Source of the DNA: Deltaproteobacteria bacterium
GTDB lineage: Bacteria > Desulfobacterota > Binatia > UBA9968
Length of the DNA stretch: 38,747 nt
NCBI GenBank assembly: GCA_016193465.1
Contig: JACPSE010000144.1
Location: forward strand, 1-38,747
Reading direction: 5' to 3'
Shown here one piece after another: positions 27,876-36,220 of this stretch. Under the pieces are notes generated by a model. It made no database searches, was not told the origin of the DNA, and was given only the letters and a program-made list of their open reading frames with translations. The position numbers were made by a program, and so were the translations under genes. Positions within the stretch are counted from its first letter, which is position 1. Every line of letters begins with the position of its first letter.

Positions 27876-28632
27876 TTTGTACGCTTGATCCTATAAAACC
27901 GAAACGGCGCAGATAATCGGCGTTCATCCGGGTCACGTCCAGGAGCAAAAAAAGATCGGTTGTGCCAAATTCCATGTCCAAGGCTGGCGGGCCGCAGAGC
28001 AGCGCCCCGATCCTCAAATATCCTTTGATGAGACTCGGTAATCGCATAAATATCGCCCGTTCGTCCGAAACGGACACCTCCTCGTCCAAGCCGTGAAATA
28101 TCTTTTCCGGCACAGGGTGGACTCTAAACTCCTGTGGAGCGTAGTATTTTTCTTTTAGATAAGAGTAAAACTGGCCCACCTCTGCGGGCTGGGTGGTCAA
28201 GAGACTGGCGCATCCAAAAACGTACCTGACCTTATGGCTCTTCACGTAATCGGCGATGGCGTCCCACATGAGGGAGATGAGCGATCTGTCCCGGTAATTT
28301 TTGTGGGCGCAGGAGCGTCCCACTTCTAGCAGTCCCCCATCAAGCCTTTTGATGTTCTCCAAATTAAATTCCCTTTCCGAATAGAAGCCGATGTGCCGGC
28401 GGGCCTGCACGCCTAGCAGGAGGCGATAGGTCCCTATCACCCTGCCGCTGTCTAAGTCACGGACGATAAGGTGCTCGCATAGAGGGTCGTAGTCATCGGC
28501 GTCCAGGCCTCGCTGGTAGGACCCCGCCAGCCCTTTTTTCATCTCGAGGTTGAAAACCTCAAATCTCAGCCTCTGCGCTTCTCGTATCTCGCCTTGATCC
28601 CTGGTAATCTTAATTTTGAACTCGCCCATCAT
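27862..28632 (-). CDS. OlsB-like N-acyltransferase (GNAT, PF13444-type)
   Basis: OlsB transfers a 3-hydroxyacyl group from ACP to ornithine, giving lyso-ornithine lipid, a phosphorus-free membrane lipid. It has 256 residues, close to the family. Seen: RLRFEVFNLEM (about 22-32), ADDYDPLCEHLIVRD, VIGTYRLL, and LLEVGRSCAHKNYRDRS, the family signature near the acyl-CoA/ACP site. Two adjacent ATG codons exist at 28632 and 28629. A 12-codon frame with a strong Shine-Dalgarno ends on the start (see 28632-28670). Homologues such as homoserine-lactone synthases share the fold; the overlapping OlsA-like gene supports the ornithine-lipid role. Confidence 0.87.
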   Translation of the reverse strand: MMGEFKIKITRDQGEIREAQRLRFEVFNLEMKKGLAGSYQRGLDADDYDPLCEHLIVRDLDSGRVIGTYRLLLGVQARRHIGFYSEREFNLENIKRLDGGLLEVGRSCAHKNYRDRSLISLMWDAIADYVKSHKVRYVFGCASLLTTQPAEVGQFYSYLKEKYYAPQEFRVHPVPEKIFHGLDEEVSVSDERAIFMRLPSLIKGYLRIGALLCGPPALDMEFGTTDLFLLLDVTRMNADYLRRFGFIGSSVQNAAG

Positions 28633-28670
28633 TATCGTGCTCTTCTTTTCGCTATAACAAACCCCGCCAT
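28632..28670 (-). CDS. Possible 12-codon leader peptide upstream of olsB-like gene
   Basis: ATG at 28670 follows aaggagga (28686-28679) at 8 nt, the strongest Shine-Dalgarno of this neighbourhood. It encodes MAGFVIAKRRAR and stops at TAA (28634-28632), overlapping the olsB start as TAATG. The olsB ATG itself has only a weak gaagag upstream. Translation of the leader could hand ribosomes to olsB by reinitiation. It has a basic C-terminus and no known family. Confidence 0.4.
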   Translation of the reverse strand: MAGFVIAKRRAR

Positions 28671-28737
28671 AAGAAAGTTCCTCCTTAGCGATGACGCCAG
28701 GAGGGTTTTCTCTTCTCTAAGAAAGCCTGGACGCCTT

Positions 28738-29997
28738 CTATGGTTGTTGGCTCTCCACCGTCTTTCCCACAAAAGCGGCATCTTCTTTCCTTGCCTCCGG
28801 TATGGCAAGGACAATAAAGTTGGCGAGCAAGATTGTGCCGGCAAGAAAATAGAAAGCAGCCAGGATGCCCCACCGGTCAGCGATGAAGCCGCACAGGACC
28901 GGTGACAGGGAACTGAACAGGGACTGAGCGCCGGAGAAAAAACTCACTGTCGTTCCCCCCAAATCCTTCGGCCCCAGATCTAAGACCCACGCCCAGATAA
29001 CAGGTCTGATGGCGTATAGAAAAAACCCCAGCAGGGCCAAAACTGCAATGAATAACCAGGCAACTTGAAAATAGGCGAGGACAATCAAAACCATGCTGGT
29101 CGAGAAGAGTCCGGTAGCGATGACGGGTTTCCTGCCGCTCTTGTCCGACCATCCGCCGGCCAGAGGGGTGGAGACCATGCCGGCAGTTTGGGCCACTGAG
29201 ATATAAAGCCCCACCAGGGCGCTGGAGAGACCTAACTGGTTGGTCAAATAGATTGGCAGGAAGGTGTTCAAGCCCGTTTGCGTCATCGAACGCATGCCGG
29301 CGACACAAACCAGGAGGAGGAGATGAGGATTCCGGGCCATGCTCTTAATCCCGCTCACATAGTGCGAGACGGAAACCCCTTTCTTGCTGGGGCCTTGGAT
29401 CTCAGGTTTGCCGAAGAGGAACTTCCACAGGACAAAAAGGATCACGAGCCCGGGAATGAGATTCAGAAAGAGGACATTGCGCCACGAGAAATAGACCAGA
29501 AGCACGCCGACCAGCAAGGGGGCAATGCCTTCCCCGATATTGGGACCCACGGCGTGAACGGCGATGGAGAAACCTCGCCTTTCAGGATATTTTTCGGAAA
29601 GAGTGGAGATGGCCGCTGGATGCCAGAGGTAGTTACCCATGCCCACGAAGGCCATAAAAACCGCCACCCAAAAATAGCTGGAACTTAAACCGACAAGAAA
29701 GTAGGGAATGCCGGTCCAAGCCAGGGCTAGGGCCATCATCAAACCCCTTCTGCCGATGACGTCCACGGCTATACCAGAGGGAATATTGATGGCGATGCTC
29801 GCCACCGACCTGGCGGTAATCAGGAAACCCGCCTGACTGTAGTTCAGGTTTAACTCGCGAACGAGGAATGGAAGCAAGAGAAAAAAAGTCGCCGGACACC
29901 AATGAGTGAAGGTATGGCCTAGGGTGATGAGCCATAACAGGGAGTCCGTTTCTCTTAGCTGGTTCCATTTTTCCTTGATCTGTTCAAGCCGACCCAT
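28738..29997 (-). CDS. Major facilitator superfamily transporter
   Basis: Inner-membrane secondary transporter of 419 residues with about 12 hydrophobic helices. The loop 2-3 signature region reads PSGIAVDVIGRRGLMM, and the second-half counterpart reads LAGGWSDKSGRKPVIA. The start region LLWLITLGHTFTHWCPATFFLLLP resembles fosmidomycin-resistance/drug efflux-like and organic-acid permeases. The substrate is unknown. The start has GAGGAG 6 nt upstream. It lies 68 bp upstream of the leader/olsB region on the same strand, so it may be co-transcribed with the lipid genes. Confidence 0.9.
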   Translation of the reverse strand: MGRLEQIKEKWNQLRETDSLLWLITLGHTFTHWCPATFFLLLPFLVRELNLNYSQAGFLITARSVASIAINIPSGIAVDVIGRRGLMMALALAWTGIPYFLVGLSSSYFWVAVFMAFVGMGNYLWHPAAISTLSEKYPERRGFSIAVHAVGPNIGEGIAPLLVGVLLVYFSWRNVLFLNLIPGLVILFVLWKFLFGKPEIQGPSKKGVSVSHYVSGIKSMARNPHLLLLVCVAGMRSMTQTGLNTFLPIYLTNQLGLSSALVGLYISVAQTAGMVSTPLAGGWSDKSGRKPVIATGLFSTSMVLIVLAYFQVAWLFIAVLALLGFFLYAIRPVIWAWVLDLGPKDLGGTTVSFFSGAQSLFSSLSPVLCGFIADRWGILAAFYFLAGTILLANFIVLAIPEARKEDAAFVGKTVESQQP

Positions 29998-30144
29998 GCA
30001 AGCTCCTCGGTGGCGATGATTTTTCTTTCATAAACCACCGGACCCATTTTTACAAGGCTGTTTCCGCCTTCCTCGGGCCGTTTGACAAGCGGGGGATTAA
30101 AAATTATAATAAAACATCTTTTCAAAATAGCTCAGGAGGTTCTT

Positions 30145-30903
30145 ATGAAAACCTTACGGCTTTTGACGGTTTTGCTTTTTCTGTTGCTTTCTCTCTTTTC
30201 GGCATCGCGGCCGTCCCTGGCGGATGAATATGACGACAGTCAATCCCACCCCTTTAGAGTGGTGGCCTATTTTGCCCATCCGGTTGGTGTTCTGCTGGAG
30301 TGGATTGCCGCTAGACCTTTTCACTCGCTGGTTAGTGGCTCGAAAGAGCTCGAATATGTTTTCGGCCATCACGACCATCCCGCGTTCTTCGGCGAGCCCC
30401 AGCCTGCCTATGACTTTGGAGCGTCAAAACGGGTGCGCATGAAAGCTGCCGAAGCGCCCAGGAAGGCTGTACCGCAAGAGCCGGTCGCGGAGCGGGTGAC
30501 TGTCAGAGAGGTTACGGTAGAGAAGGCAGTTCTCAAAGAGGTTTCCAAGATTGTCGAGGTGGAAAAAGTTGTTCTCCCCGATGTTGCCTTTCGCTTTGAC
30601 TCGGCTGATCTTACGGATCTAGGCAAGGGCAGAGTCTATCTGGCCGCCCAGAAAATGAAAGAGAAGTCGGAGTTCGTGATCGTCATTGAGGGCCATGCCG
30701 ATTACATCGGCAGCGAGGAATACAATCAGCGGCTTGGGCTCCAGCGGGCGGACAAGGTGATGAAAGAGCTCGCGCAGCTTGGAATCGATCCTGTGCGAAT
30801 GTCAGTTGCCAGTTTCGGAGAATCCAAGCCGGTCGTCGACCAGCAAACGGATTGGGCCCGGGCGGTTAATCGCCGGGTCGAGTTGAGAGTCGCGACGCCG
30901 TAG
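30145..30903 (+). CDS. OmpA-family peptidoglycan-associated protein
   Basis: Exported envelope protein of 252 residues. Signal peptide MKTLRLLTVLLFLLLSLFSA with cleavage likely after SLA (about residue 30). A linker with the repetitive VTVREVTVEKAVLKEVSK and VEVEKVV is followed by the C-terminal OmpA domain: VAFRFDSADLTDLGK, VIVIEGHADYIGSEEYN, LGLQRADKV and ARAVNRRVELRV. The domain binds peptidoglycan diaminopimelate. It has no lipobox and no obvious full N-terminal barrel, so it may be a soluble or surface-tethered type. A caggaggt Shine-Dalgarno lies 4 nt before the ATG at 30145; the upstream in-frame ATG is discounted. A strong terminator follows. Confidence 0.9.
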   Translation: MKTLRLLTVLLFLLLSLFSASRPSLADEYDDSQSHPFRVVAYFAHPVGVLLEWIAARPFHSLVSGSKELEYVFGHHDHPAFFGEPQPAYDFGASKRVRMKAAEAPRKAVPQEPVAERVTVREVTVEKAVLKEVSKIVEVEKVVLPDVAFRFDSADLTDLGKGRVYLAAQKMKEKSEFVIVIEGHADYIGSEEYNQRLGLQRADKVMKELAQLGIDPVRMSVASFGESKPVVDQQTDWARAVNRRVELRVATP

Positions 30904-30926
30904 CGAGAGCCCGCTGCATCTCCAAG

Positions 30927-30960
30927 GCCCAGCCGAGAAAAGACGGCTGGGCTTTTTTTT
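30927..30960 (+). terminator. Rho-independent terminator after the OmpA gene
   Basis: gcccagccg (30927-30935) and cggctgggc (30944-30952) form a perfect 9-bp stem with loop agaaaaga, followed by eight T (30953-30960). It is the clearest intrinsic terminator in the window. The rlmE start codon is 23 bp further on, so rlmE needs its own promoter or read-through. Confidence 0.92.
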
Positions 30961-30983
30961 GACAGCGCCCCCCGGTTCACGTC

Positions 30984-31622
30984 ATGAGTTACCAACCGAA
31001 GGATCCCTATTATCGCAGGGCAAAGACGGAAGGATACCGCTCGCGCGCTGCTTACAAACTCTTAGAACTAAACCAGCGATTTCATCTCATAAAGTCTGGT
31101 GACCGTGTGGTCGATCTCGGAGCGGCGCCCGGTGGCTGGCTGCAGGTTGCTGCCCGACTGGCGGGAGAAAAAGGAAAGGTCCTCGGCGTGGATATCCAGC
31201 CTATCGAGCCTCTGAAAGGAGAAAACGTCGGTATTCTCCAAGGGGATGTCACTGCCGAGGAGTGCCAGAAGAAAATAGTGGAGCTTCTAGGCGCCTTGGC
31301 TGATTGCGTCCTTTCTGATCTTTCCCCTCGTCTGAGTGGCATCCGCGACGCGGATGTGAGTCGCTCCGCCGAGCTGGTCCGCTCGGCGCTGGAAATCGCC
31401 TGCCGGCTTCTCAGGCCAGGGGGGAATTTTCTGGTGAAGACTTTTGTCGGCGGGGAACTGAATTCCCTCTGTGCAGAGCTCAAACGCCGCTTCCGCGCGC
31501 TTCAACGCGCTCGCCCTGAATCCACCCGCAAAGGTTCCTCTGAGATTTACTTATGTGCCCGAGGATTTCAAAAAGCGGATTTTCATTCAGCTCTAGCTAA
31601 GGTAAGGCAGGCGACCTCATGA
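30984..31622 (+). CDS. rlmE: 23S rRNA (uridine-2'-O-)-methyltransferase
   Basis: FtsJ/RrmJ enzyme that methylates the 2'-OH of U2552 (E. coli numbering) in the A-loop during late 50S assembly, using SAM. It has 212 residues. SAM site VVDLGAAPGGWLQVAAR (about 42-58). The K-D-K-E catalytic tetrad is visible: Lys in RSRAAYKL, Asp in LSDLSPRLSG, Lys in LVKTFVGG, and Glu in SSEIYL. Its TGA overlaps the mscS ATG (ATGA), so the two are co-translated. No strong Shine-Dalgarno precedes its ATG at 30984. Confidence 0.94.
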   Translation: MSYQPKDPYYRRAKTEGYRSRAAYKLLELNQRFHLIKSGDRVVDLGAAPGGWLQVAARLAGEKGKVLGVDIQPIEPLKGENVGILQGDVTAEECQKKIVELLGALADCVLSDLSPRLSGIRDADVSRSAELVRSALEIACRLLRPGGNFLVKTFVGGELNSLCAELKRRFRALQRARPESTRKGSSEIYLCARGFQKADFHSALAKVRQATS

Positions 31623-32665
31623 CTGATTTTTTTGGCGTCAAAATTCTCATACCTCCGTGGGTAGTCTTGCCTCTTCTCCTGCTTGCCACGGTGATCCTCG
31701 CTTATCTTGTCAGCTCGGTCACTCTGTGGGTGCTGAGGAGATCCATGCCGGAGCTCGTCAAGGAGTCCGATAGCCGATTTTACCGGCTTCTCAGGAGCTA
31801 CTTCTTCCCATTTCTCATCGTGGGTGTGCTTTTGATTGTGCTGGATGCGGTTCCTCTCCCGCCCAAGATCCTTCGCGTGGCCGACCGCGTGCTGGCCCTG
31901 TCGGGCCTCGTGCTCTTGATCTTTGTTTTAGGCAAGGCAGCCCTGCAGATCCTGCGGAACATTGGTGCCCGTTATGAGGCCATGGGCAATATCCAAGGCC
32001 CGGTCGAAGCGCTCATCAAGATCGTGTTCATCGCCGTGGGGGGGATGATCATCCTGGATAATCTGGGGATCACGCTCACGCCGATTATCACGACCCTGGG
32101 AATCGGCAGCTTGGCAGTCGCCATCGCCCTGCAAGATACGCTTGGGAACTTTTTTGCCGGACTCTATCTCAAGGCGGACCGTCCCATTGAGATGGGTCAC
32201 TATGTCCGCCTGGAAAGCGGCCAGGAGGGTTTTGTGGATCGCATTGGCTGGCGCTCCGCCCATATCCGTACGCTGCAAAACAATATAGTCGTAGTGCCAA
32301 ATAACAAACTGGCGCAAACGATCATCACCAACTTTGACCTGCCGGAGGAGCGAATGGCGGTGCTAATTCCAGTCGGGGTCTCTTACGACTCGGATCCTCA
32401 AGGGGTCGAGGAGATTTTGCTCGACGAAGTCAAAAAGGCTGTGGGGGAGGTGGAGGGGCTGCTCGGTTACCCCGAGCCCTTTGTCCGGTTTATTCCCGGA
32501 TTTGGAGATTTTGCTATGAACTTTACCCTTACCTGTTACGTGAGAAGGTTCGCAGACCAATTTCTGGTTCAACATGAAATGAGAAAGCGAATCTTTAAGC
32601 GCTTCAAGGAAGATGGAATTCAAATTCCCTTTCACCGGGCTTACGTCAGGCCTGAGTCCAACTGA
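31619..32665 (+). CDS. MscS-family mechanosensitive channel
   Basis: Inner-membrane channel that opens under membrane tension during osmotic downshift. It has 348 residues: about four N-terminal hydrophobic segments, then the pore helix and conserved core GIGSLAVAIALQDTLGNFFAGLYLKADRPI, and the beta domain with GHYVRLESGQEGFVDRIGWR and VVVPNNKLAQTIITNF. It has more TM segments than E. coli MscS (3). It overlaps rlmE by 4 nt and its stop is 3 bp from the convergent glmS stop. Confidence 0.92.
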   Translation: MTDFFGVKILIPPWVVLPLLLLATVILAYLVSSVTLWVLRRSMPELVKESDSRFYRLLRSYFFPFLIVGVLLIVLDAVPLPPKILRVADRVLALSGLVLLIFVLGKAALQILRNIGARYEAMGNIQGPVEALIKIVFIAVGGMIILDNLGITLTPIITTLGIGSLAVAIALQDTLGNFFAGLYLKADRPIEMGHYVRLESGQEGFVDRIGWRSAHIRTLQNNIVVVPNNKLAQTIITNFDLPEERMAVLIPVGVSYDSDPQGVEEILLDEVKKAVGEVEGLLGYPEPFVRFIPGFGDFAMNFTLTCYVRRFADQFLVQHEMRKRIFKRFKEDGIQIPFHRAYVRPESN

Positions 32666-32668
32666 TCC

Positions 32669-34498
32669 TTATTCTACCGTTACGCTCTTGGCCAGATTGC
32701 GCGGTTGATCCACGTCGGTGCCGCGGTATACGGCGATGTGATAAGCCAAAAGCTGAAGTGGGATCGTGAGCACAATCGGAGTGAGAAAATGGGAGGCTTT
32801 GGGCACGGTCAGCACCCGGTAGGCCGCCGCTTCGAGAGGACCAGGCTCCTGGTCGGTGAGGACAATCACCTTGCCATCTCTCGACTCCACCTCTTTGAGA
32901 TTTCCAAGCGTCTTGTGAAAATAGTGGTCTTTGGGCAGGAGAACCACGACGGGCATGTTTTCATCGATCAGGGCTATTGGGCCGTGCTTCATCTCGCCGG
33001 CAGGGTATCCCTCGGCGTGGATGTAAGATATCTCCTTTAACTTGAGGGCGCCCTCCAGGGCAATCGGGTAGTTGATTCCTCTCCCTAGATAGAGAAAATC
33101 GGAAGCGCCGCTGAGATCCAGCGCCAGCGCCTCCAGTTGACTCTCAAGCTTTAGGGCCTCTTCCACCCAGTGCGGCAGATGCATGAGATCTTCTAGGAGT
33201 TTTTTTGCCTTGGCGCGGTTCAGCCATCCGCTCAAGCGTCCGAGGCCAACCGCTAAAAGGTAGAGGGCAGCCACCTGGGTGGTAAAGGCCTTGGTGCTCG
33301 CTACGCTGATCTCTGGCCCGGCGTGGGTATATAATACCCCGTCGGATTTGCGCGCGAGGGTAGAATCCACCACGTTGCAGATGGAGAGTATGTGTGCTTT
33401 TTTCTCCCGGCCCATATCAACGGCGGCTAAGGTGTCGGCCGTCTCTCCCGATTGGCTGACCAGGAGAAGGAGAGAACGGGAATCGATCAGGGGGGATCGA
33501 TAACGAAACTCCGATCCGTAGTCTACCTCGGCGGGGATCCGCGCTATCTCCTCCAGCATGAATTTCCCCACCAGCGCGGCGTGCCACGCGGTGCCGCAAG
33601 CGACGAGATGAATCCGCTTGATCTGTTTGACAGAGCTGGCCTTGAGATCGATGTCCCCCAGGCTGACTTTCCCCTCCCTGAGAGAGATGCGGCCGCGGAA
33701 GGTGTCAGCGAGCGCCCGCGGCTGCTCATGAATCTCTTTGAGCATGAAATGGCGGTAGCCCCCCTTGCGGGCAGCTACGTTATCCCAGGTGATTTCCTTG
33801 AATGGCCGGCGGATGGTTTTCCCCTTTCCATCCAGGATGCGGAAGCCCTGTGCGGTCACCTCGGCGATCTCGCCGTCTTCCAAAAAGGTCACCCTGCGGG
33901 TGTAGTCGAGCAGCGCCGGGATGTCGGAGGCAACGAAGCTTTCGCCCTCTCCCCAGCCCACCACGACGGGAGTCGAGTTCTTGGCCACGATCAACCGGTC
34001 AGGTTTTTTTTGATTGAGGAAGACCAGGGCATAGGAACCGTGAATCTGTTTCAGGCTCTTTTGCACCGCCGTGAGGAAGTCCGTATCCTTTTGGATTTTC
34101 TCGTCCACCAGATGGGCAACGATCTCGGAGTCGGTCTCTGATTCAAAGCGCGCGCCCCTTTTGAGAAGGTGTTCTTTGAGTTCCAGATAGTTCTCGATGA
34201 TGCCGTTATGCACCACCACGACGTCACCGGCGCGGTGCGGGTGGGCGTTGGTCTCGGAGGGCTTGCCGTGAGTTGCCCAGCGCGTGTGACCGATTCCCAC
34301 GCTTCCTCGGACCGGCCTTTGGCACAGGATTTTCTCGAGGTTGGCGAGCTTCCCTTCGCAGCGGCGGATGGTTACCCGACCGTCATTGAGAACGGCTATT
34401 CCGGCCGAATCGTAGCCCCGGTACTCAAGCTTTTTAAGGCTTTCTAAAAGGATCGGGCCGGCCTCGCGGCTCCCTATGTATCCGACAATGCCGCACAT
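32669..34498 (-). CDS. glmS: Glutamine-fructose-6-phosphate aminotransferase (isomerizing)
   Basis: Makes glucosamine-6-phosphate from fructose-6-phosphate and glutamine, the first step to UDP-GlcNAc for peptidoglycan and LPS. It has 609 residues, like E. coli. The N-terminal glutaminase has Cys2 (MCGIVGYIG), GHTRWATHG and EKVAHNGIIEN-type residues (VVVHNGIIENYLEL). Two SIS domains follow, with LVSQSGETADT and STKAFTTQ. The C-terminus DQPRNLAKSVTVE carries the usual Lys. It lies downstream of glmU on the same strand; the 115-bp spacer carries a palindromic repeat. There is no sign of a glmS ribozyme. Confidence 0.97.
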   Translation of the reverse strand: MCGIVGYIGSREAGPILLESLKKLEYRGYDSAGIAVLNDGRVTIRRCEGKLANLEKILCQRPVRGSVGIGHTRWATHGKPSETNAHPHRAGDVVVVHNGIIENYLELKEHLLKRGARFESETDSEIVAHLVDEKIQKDTDFLTAVQKSLKQIHGSYALVFLNQKKPDRLIVAKNSTPVVVGWGEGESFVASDIPALLDYTRRVTFLEDGEIAEVTAQGFRILDGKGKTIRRPFKEITWDNVAARKGGYRHFMLKEIHEQPRALADTFRGRISLREGKVSLGDIDLKASSVKQIKRIHLVACGTAWHAALVGKFMLEEIARIPAEVDYGSEFRYRSPLIDSRSLLLLVSQSGETADTLAAVDMGREKKAHILSICNVVDSTLARKSDGVLYTHAGPEISVASTKAFTTQVAALYLLAVGLGRLSGWLNRAKAKKLLEDLMHLPHWVEEALKLESQLEALALDLSGASDFLYLGRGINYPIALEGALKLKEISYIHAEGYPAGEMKHGPIALIDENMPVVVLLPKDHYFHKTLGNLKEVESRDGKVIVLTDQEPGPLEAAAYRVLTVPKASHFLTPIVLTIPLQLLAYHIAVYRGTDVDQPRNLAKSVTVE

Positions 34499-34613
34499 GA
34501 TCGTTACTCGTGTTCGTTGTTCGTGTTCGTCATTCCTGTTTGTGGCCGGGCTCTGGCAATCCTGTTTCTTCTTTCAACCTTCACGAGCACGAGCCACGAT
34601 CACGGAGCACGAT
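34499..34613. repeat. glmU-glmS spacer built from CGTG/CACG palindromic repeat
   Basis: The segment contains ctcgtgttcg and ttcgtgttcgt (34507-34530) and, about 50 nt further, cacgagcacgagccacgat and cacggagcacgat (34582-34612). The two sides can pair, giving a long imperfect hairpin in the glmU-glmS mRNA. The same words occur in riboswitch 1 (5358-5412). No clear Shine-Dalgarno for glmS was seen here, so the structure may influence glmS translation or mRNA processing. Confidence 0.65.
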
Positions 34614-36002
34614 TCAGCCCTTCTTCATCTTCTTCCGCTTTTGCTCCGTCCAGCCCGCCCGCGCCTTCTCCCTCCGTTCGTTGTAGACCAGTGCCCCCGC
34701 CGGGACATCGTGACGCACAGTGGTGGCGGTAGCTACGTAAACGTCGTCTCCGAGACGGACCGGCGCCACTAGCGTTGAGTCGCTGCCGACCTGCACGCGG
34801 TCGCCGATGGTGGTTCGGTATTTTTGGAAGCCGTCGTAATTGCACGTGATGGTGCCGGCGCCGACGTTAGTCTGGCGGCCGATGGTGACATCGCCTAGAT
34901 AGGTGAGGTGATTTGCCTTCGTTCCCTCGCCGATGATGGCTTCTTTGGTCTCCACGAAGTTGCCGATGTGCACGCCGCGCCCGAGCGAGGTGCCGGGCCG
35001 GAGATGGGCAAAGGGGCCGACAATGGCGCCCTCGGCGATCCGGCAATCCGTCAGGACAACAGAAAACCTGAGATGGACCTCGTTCGCCACCTGGGCGTTA
35101 GTGACGTAAGCGCTGCCGTCGATCCGGCAGCGCTCTCCGATGACCGTTTTCCCCAAGAGATGGGTGTTCGGGCCTATGACGGTGTCCTTGCCGATCGTCA
35201 CCCCCTCCTCAATATAGGTTGTCTGCGGATCCTTGAGAGTGACGCCTGCTTCCATCCATCTGCGATTGATTCTTTCCTGCAACGTCCTTTCCATAAAGGC
35301 AAGCTCCTCTCTCGTGTTAATGCCAAGGATTTCTCGCGCGTCCCCGGCGCGCACGGTTCGGACGGGCTTGCCGCTCTTTCGGGCAATGCCCACGATGTCC
35401 GGCAGATAGTATTCGCCTTGCTCATTGTTGCTGTCCAGTTCTCTCAACGCGGCATAGAGAAAACGCGGGGAAGCCGCGTAGATGCCCGCGTTCACCTCTT
35501 TGAATTCTTTTTCGCAGCTAACCGCGTCTCGTTCCTCGACAACGCCAACCAGCTCTTTTTTCTCGTCGCGCAAGATCCTGCCATAACCGGAGGGCTGGTT
35601 CAAAACCGCGGTCAGGAGCGTTAGCTCCGCGTCTTGCTCACGGTGGTGGCGCAGCAGTCCGAGCAGGCTCTCTTTGGAGATGAGAGGGACATCGCCGCTC
35701 AGGATCAAAAGGTCGCCAGAAAAATTACGGAAGATTTCCCGAGTGCAGCCGACCGCATGGCCCGTGCCGAGCTGTTTTTCTTGCAAGACCCATACGACGC
35801 CGTCATCGCCGCAAATTTCTTTTACTGCCTCCGCGCCGTGCCCCACGACAATCGCTATTCTCTTCGGGTTCAAGCTGCGGGCGGTCTCAAGAGGATGCAA
35901 GAGAAGCGGTTTTCCTCCCAACGGGTGGAGCACCTTAGGCAGGCTGGACTTCATGCGCTTGCCCTCGCCTGCCGCCAAGATAATCACTCCCAGATCGCTC
36001 AT
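34614..36002 (-). CDS. glmU: Bifunctional UDP-GlcNAc pyrophosphorylase/GlcN-1-P acetyltransferase
   Basis: Makes UDP-N-acetylglucosamine from glucosamine-1-phosphate in two steps. It has 462 residues. The N-terminal uridyltransferase carries LAAGEGKRMKSSLPKVLHP and LQEKQLGTGHAV. The C-terminal left-handed beta-helix acetyltransferase carries hexapeptide repeats, GAFAHLRP-like PFAHLRPGTSLG, and the catalytic His365 in KANHLTYLGDVTIG. It is upstream of glmS and forms with it the hexosamine part of envelope precursor synthesis. Beyond it on the right lies the accessory island. Confidence 0.97.
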   Translation of the reverse strand: MSDLGVIILAAGEGKRMKSSLPKVLHPLGGKPLLLHPLETARSLNPKRIAIVVGHGAEAVKEICGDDGVVWVLQEKQLGTGHAVGCTREIFRNFSGDLLILSGDVPLISKESLLGLLRHHREQDAELTLLTAVLNQPSGYGRILRDEKKELVGVVEERDAVSCEKEFKEVNAGIYAASPRFLYAALRELDSNNEQGEYYLPDIVGIARKSGKPVRTVRAGDAREILGINTREELAFMERTLQERINRRWMEAGVTLKDPQTTYIEEGVTIGKDTVIGPNTHLLGKTVIGERCRIDGSAYVTNAQVANEVHLRFSVVLTDCRIAEGAIVGPFAHLRPGTSLGRGVHIGNFVETKEAIIGEGTKANHLTYLGDVTIGRQTNVGAGTITCNYDGFQKYRTTIGDRVQVGSDSTLVAPVRLGDDVYVATATTVRHDVPAGALVYNERREKARAGWTEQKRKKMKKG

Positions 36003-36053
36003 TCTTGCGCTCTCAAAATAACTATCGGTGCGAATTATAGCCTAAGACCTATT

Positions 36054-36161
36054 TCAATCAAAGGGCAGGCGCTCTTCTTCCGTCAACCCGTAGAATTTGC
36101 AGGCGACTTGGTCGATCTGGCGGTCGGTGGCGTCAATCTCGCGCTGACAAGGGTCTTGCAC
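36054..36161 (-). pseudogene. C-terminal remnant of a type IIG-like restriction-modification protein
   Basis: A 35-codon open stretch (from a GTG at 36161 to TGA at 36054) reads QREIDATDRQIDQ then VACKFYGLTEEERLPFD. From memory, the sequence (A)TDRQIDxLVYxLYGLTEEE is a recurrent C-terminal end of Eco57I-like type IIG or related methyltransferase-nuclease proteins. Only this end is present; the rest of the gene is gone between glmU and vapC. It marks this point as an old insertion/deletion site for defence genes. The start is arbitrary. Confidence 0.6.
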
Positions 36162-36220
36162 AGGTAAAGACCTGATCCTCGCGCAACTATTTATGCTGAC
36201 TGCTGACCCCTTTACTGACC

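Noticed and set aside
33452-34141. 229-residue plus-strand frame
   Set aside because: Antisense to glmS, which shows complete catalytic motifs; such shadows are expected in GC-rich genes.
35634-36167. 177-residue plus-strand frame spanning the glmU start
   Set aside because: Antisense to the conserved N-terminal domain of glmU; it has no recognisable domain.
36056-36220. An attC site downstream of vapC
   Set aside because: No complementary RYYYAAC/GTTRRRY pair or inner boxes could be found, so vapBC is not counted as a proven cassette.
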